9,150 nucleotides of DNA, from the NCBI GenBank assembly GCA_034437455.1, contig DAOTUB010000327.1, forward strand, positions 1 through 9,150, in the 5' to 3' direction. The stretch is from DAOTUB01 sp034437455. GTDB lineage: Bacteria; Chloroflexota; Anaerolineae; B4-G1. The notes under the pieces were generated by a model, which did no database searches, was not told the origin of the DNA, and was given only the letters and a program-made list of their open reading frames with translations. Positions 6,966 to 9,150 of this stretch are shown here, in pieces; within the stretch, counting starts at the first letter, position 1; each line of letters begins with the position of its first letter. A program made the translations under genes and the position numbers.

Positions 6966-8095
6966 TCGGCGACCCCCATCGCCCGCGCCAGAAGGTCCGT
7001 GAGGTCTCCCAGCTTCACAGCGACCTCATCACCCGCATCCTTCAGCGCGCAGCTCAGGTGAATACGGCACTTGGGACAGGCGGTGATCATCCGCCCAGCC
7101 CCGGTGTCTTGAGCCTGGCCCAACCGCGTCATCTGGATTCCCTTGGCGCAGCGACCACAGTTGACCCAGCCGACGGAGCCGCAACAGAGGGCGTTGGCCC
7201 GGTTCTTGCGCATCTCCACCAATTCGACGCCAGGGATCGCCTCAATAAGAGATCGCGGCTCGTCGTAGATGCCCAGGTAGCGACCCAGGCGGCACGGGTC
7301 GTGGTAGGTGACCGTCTCTGCCAGTTCGCCCAACTCGATCTCGTCCAGATGCTCGGCCAGCAACTCGGTGAGGTGGATCACCTCGAAAGGCAGCGGACCG
7401 ACGTAACGAGGGTAATCGTTGCGGAAAGCATTGTAGCCCTCTGGGCAGGTAAAGATCATCCGCTTGGCCCCGCTCTCGGCGATGACCTGCATATTGATCT
7501 CGGCCAGCTTGCGAAACCCCTCCTCGTCGCCGTTGAGGAGCAGGTCGGCGCCACAGCACCGCTCGTCATCACTGACCACGGGCGTAATACCGATATGGTT
7601 CATCAGACGCACCGCGTTGCGGGTCGTGTCGGTAGAGACGACTTCCAGGTCGGCAAAGATGACGTCAAAGTAGGGCGAGCATCCGACAAAATAGAAATCG
7701 TCGCCCTGGGCCGTTGTCTGCAAATCATCCGTCACCCAGCCCGTGCGGCTCTGGTTCACCGATTGACCCATGATGCCCATCAATTGCTGCATAACGGCGT
7801 TGTGAGCGTAGATGCCCTCCTGGTTCGCCTTGCGCGCCTCGATGCGGGCGGCGACGACGAAAGCGGGGTAATCTACGTTCGACGGGCAGCGGGTGGTGCA
7901 CAGGCCACAGGTCAGGCACGACCAGAGATGATCGTTGTTGATCAAATCCTCCGGGCGGCCCGCCAGGACGCGCTCAATGGTACTGCGCGGCGAGTAGGTG
8001 ACGTCCACCCGCGACACAGGACAACTGCCGGTGCATTTGCCGCAGTCGAGGCAATAATAACTTCTGGTTCGACGAAGAATCTCTTCAAAGCTCAT
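6962..8095 (-). CDS. HdrD/DsrK-like iron-sulfur protein (fused HdrC + HdrB arms)
   Basis: A 377-residue soluble protein. The N-terminal ferredoxin part has C15/18/21/25 and C60/63/66/70, two [4Fe-4S] sites matching HdrC. Two CCG domains follow. The first has C139, C180-C181-G and C217, but its final Cys is missing (CPEG instead of CPxC). The second is complete: C268 (HDPC), C304-C305-G, and C340-x2-C343 (CPKC), plus extra C313 and C316. Such proteins (HdrD, GlcF, DsrK, TmcB relatives) take electrons to or from a disulfide, a thiol or a quinone-linked partner. The incomplete first domain suggests one catalytic non-cubane cluster only. No membrane helix or HdrE partner is present. ATG 8095 has AGGAAG 8 bases upstream and lies 18 bases after the mvhD stop. 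It could serve as a second acceptor arm for HdrA through the neighbouring MvhD. Confidence 0.88.
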   Translation of the reverse strand: MSFEEILRRTRSYYCLDCGKCTGSCPVSRVDVTYSPRSTIERVLAGRPEDLINNDHLWSCLTCGLCTTRCPSNVDYPAFVVAARIEARKANQEGIYAHNAVMQQLMGIMGQSVNQSRTGWVTDDLQTTAQGDDFYFVGCSPYFDVIFADLEVVSTDTTRNAVRLMNHIGITPVVSDDERCCGADLLLNGDEEGFRKLAEINMQVIAESGAKRMIFTCPEGYNAFRNDYPRYVGPLPFEVIHLTELLAEHLDEIELGELAETVTYHDPCRLGRYLGIYDEPRSLIEAIPGVELVEMRKNRANALCCGSVGWVNCGRCAKGIQMTRLGQAQDTGAGRMITACPKCRIHLSCALKDAGDEVAVKLGDLTDLLARAMGVAD

Positions 8096-8113
8096 ATATG
8101 CTTCCTGTTGCGA

Positions 8114-8581
8114 TCAAGCGCCCGCCGCTGCCGCGTCCACAATCTCGGCTATCGCCAATTCTTTAGCGTGCGAATTGCCCAGCGGGCTTGGCCCCACAGT
8201 CCGAATCTGCTCGGTAAACTCGGTCATGATGCGGGCAAAGCGGGCTCCCTCGGCGGCAGAGACCCACTCCAACCGTAGACGCTCGTTCTCGATACCCAGC
8301 AACTTGAGCAATTGCGCCGTCTTTTCCACGGTGACGACGGCGTTCTCGTTGCCGGAGATGTAGTGACAGTCGCCGGGATGGCAGCCGGTGACGAGCACGC
8401 CGTCGGCCCCCAGGCGGAACGCCTCCAGGATGAAGCCAGGGGTCACGCGACCAGAGCACATCACGCGGATGACACGCGTCGTGGGCGGATACTGCATCCG
8501 GCTGACGCCGGCCAGGTCGGCCCCGGCGTAGGAGCACCAATTGCAGGCGAAAACAATGATTCTGGGCTGAAATTCGTTCAT
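8114..8581 (-). CDS. mvhD: Free-standing MvhD/FlpD-type [2Fe-2S] electron adaptor
   Basis: A 155-residue protein of the MvhD/FlpD family, which passes electrons from a hydrogenase, formate dehydrogenase or similar donor to HdrA through a [2Fe-2S] cluster. The conserved cysteines are present: C13 and C16 (ACNWCSYAGAD), C42 (MCSGRV), C67 and C72 (GCHPGDCHY). The core ends at FARIM near residue 119, followed by a less conserved Ala-rich tail. By eye about half of its core residues match the MvhD domain fused to HdrA, so the two are paralogues. The ATG at 8581 overlaps the stop of the acetyltransferase gene and GAGG lies about 12 bases ahead; a longer frame to 8605 is not supported by family similarity. 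No donor oxidoreductase gene is adjacent. Confidence 0.92.
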   Translation of the reverse strand: MNEFQPRIIVFACNWCSYAGADLAGVSRMQYPPTTRVIRVMCSGRVTPGFILEAFRLGADGVLVTGCHPGDCHYISGNENAVVTVEKTAQLLKLLGIENERLRLEWVSAAEGARFARIMTEFTEQIRTVGPSPLGNSHAKELAIAEIVDAAAAGA

Positions 8582-9024
8582 ATCGTCTCTGCACCTCGCC
8601 GCCAAACCCGCGCGACAGCGTCATCCCGCATCACTTGAAAACCGAAACGCTCGTAAAACCCCTCGACGCCGCTGCCGTCCGTCAGCGTGACCGAAATGTA
8701 CCTGGAACGTCGAAGGTGCTCCAGAACCCCTAGCATGCACCGCGTGGCAATGCCACGGTGACGAAAGTCGGGATGTGTGATCACGTCCAGCACTTGAACA
8801 ATGTAAGGATCGCCGCACACGCGGGCAAAACCGACCAACTGATCATCGGCAGTGTGGGCGGCGATGTAATAGCGGCTGACGCGCAGCATCTCGGTTGTCT
8901 CTGCTTCCGTCCTTCGTCCATTTTGGTCCCACCCAATCATTTGATGCAGACCATTGAGCTGGAAGACGTCAATCGGTCTGTTCTCGGTAAAGGTAATATT
9001 TTTTAACGATGGCTTCTCATTCAT
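8578..9024 (-). CDS. GNAT-family N-acetyltransferase
   Basis: A 148-residue single-domain acetyltransferase that would move an acetyl group from acetyl-CoA to an amine. The acetyl-CoA binding motif A is clear: DVITHPDFRHRGIATRCM, with the R-x-x-G-x-A pyrophosphate loop at about 88-93. A late strand-helix pattern, SVTLTDGSGVEGFYERFGF, matches motif B with its usual Tyr. The substrate is unknown. It is the first gene of the unit and its TGA overlaps the ATG of mvhD. ATG 9024 has no Shine-Dalgarno site; the leader AAATTTATCCAAAGTCCA could be short or leaderless. Its role in redox metabolism is not evident; it may be a bystander that supplies the promoter. Confidence 0.87.
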   Translation of the reverse strand: MNEKPSLKNITFTENRPIDVFQLNGLHQMIGWDQNGRRTEAETTEMLRVSRYYIAAHTADDQLVGFARVCGDPYIVQVLDVITHPDFRHRGIATRCMLGVLEHLRRSRYISVTLTDGSGVEGFYERFGFQVMRDDAVARVWRRGAETI

Positions 9025-9045
9025 TGGACTTTGGATAAATTTACA

Positions 9046-9150
9046 CCCCTATATATGCCGGTTTGAAAATACCAATCCCGTATATATGCGGGTAAAGAAA
9101 GGCTTGTCTAGGACTTGAATCCTGAACAGAAAGGCCAAACCCCTATATAT
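9046..9150. repeat. Imperfect ~31-bp tandem array with TATATA dyads upstream of the operon
   Basis: CCCCTATATATGCCGGT (9046-9062) and CCCGTATATATGCGGGT (9077-9093) are near copies, and CCCCTATATAT (9140-9150) begins a third that is cut by the window edge. A weaker dyad, AGGACTTGAATCCT (9110-9123), falls midway between the second and third. The dyad centres lie 31, 32 and 31 bases apart. Linkers share GAAA followed by GCC or ACC and AA. The best copy is a 16-bp dyad with half-site CCCGYATA. Because copies are diverged and contiguous it is not a CRISPR array. Its location just before the first gene suggests an operator or promoter array; each unit also carries a TATATA that could act as a -10. 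Confidence 0.55.

Noticed and set aside
7058..8278. Long plus-strand open frame opposite the HdrD-like gene
   Set aside because: It runs antisense across well-supported HdrD-like and MvhD genes and shows no motif of its own.
9101..9130. tRNA T-arm-like sequence GGATTCAAGTCC on the minus strand
   Set aside because: It is one dyad of the 31-bp array; no acceptor, D or anticodon arms fit around it.
9046..9150. CRISPR array
   Set aside because: Units are about 31 bases in total with diverged copies and no room for unique spacers between conserved repeats.

Overview
The window looks like a piece of a moderately high-GC bacterial genome, most likely an anaerobic Chloroflexota (Anaerolineae-type) lineage. 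That assignment is inference. It rests on the partial surface protein at the left edge, the degenerate hairpin repeats between genes, a CCTGAGC...CGAAGG-type interspersed repeat inside a gene, and the style of the Hdr proteins. Nothing in the window proves taxonomy.

Layout. Bases 2-349 (+) hold the C-terminal end of a secreted or surface protein. Bases 350-1233 hold no gene I can support, only a strong hairpin (1151-1176), a promoter-like motif and weak open frames. From 9024 down to 1234 everything reads on the minus strand as one tightly packed unit of about 7.8 kb. In transcription order it contains a GNAT acetyltransferase, a free-standing MvhD, an HdrD/DsrK-like Fe-S protein, a class I methyltransferase, HdrC, HdrB, a HAD phosphatase, and a large HdrA fused to MvhD. 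Several junctions overlap (TCAT at 8578-8581, TTGA at 6962-6965, TGATG at 5540), which suggests translational coupling. Upstream of the unit (9046-9150) is an imperfect tandem array with a period of about 31 bp, built around a CCCSTATATATGCSGG-like dyad.

How it works together. HdrA is the FAD/ferredoxin hub of flavin-based electron bifurcation. HdrB and HdrC form the disulfide-reducing branch, and MvhD is the [2Fe-2S] adaptor that feeds electrons into HdrA. Here MvhD occurs twice, once fused to HdrA and once free, and a second HdrBC-like arm (the HdrD-like protein) sits beside the free copy. No hydrogenase, formate dehydrogenase, NADH-oxidising subunit or MetF/MetV is visible, so the physiological donor and acceptor are unknown.

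Main discovery. The hdrA frame is interrupted by a single in-frame TGA (3226-3228) exactly where HdrA proteins carry the second Cys of a CxxC motif (DCSI-[TGA]-ILGPK). Starting 20 nt after the TGA is a perfect 7-bp stem with a GGUC tetraloop, which fits a bacterial SECIS element. The gene is best read as one 862-residue selenoprotein with Sec at residue 199, not as two genes or a pseudogene. The protein also ends in an extra CxxC...CxxC zinc-ribbon-like tail.
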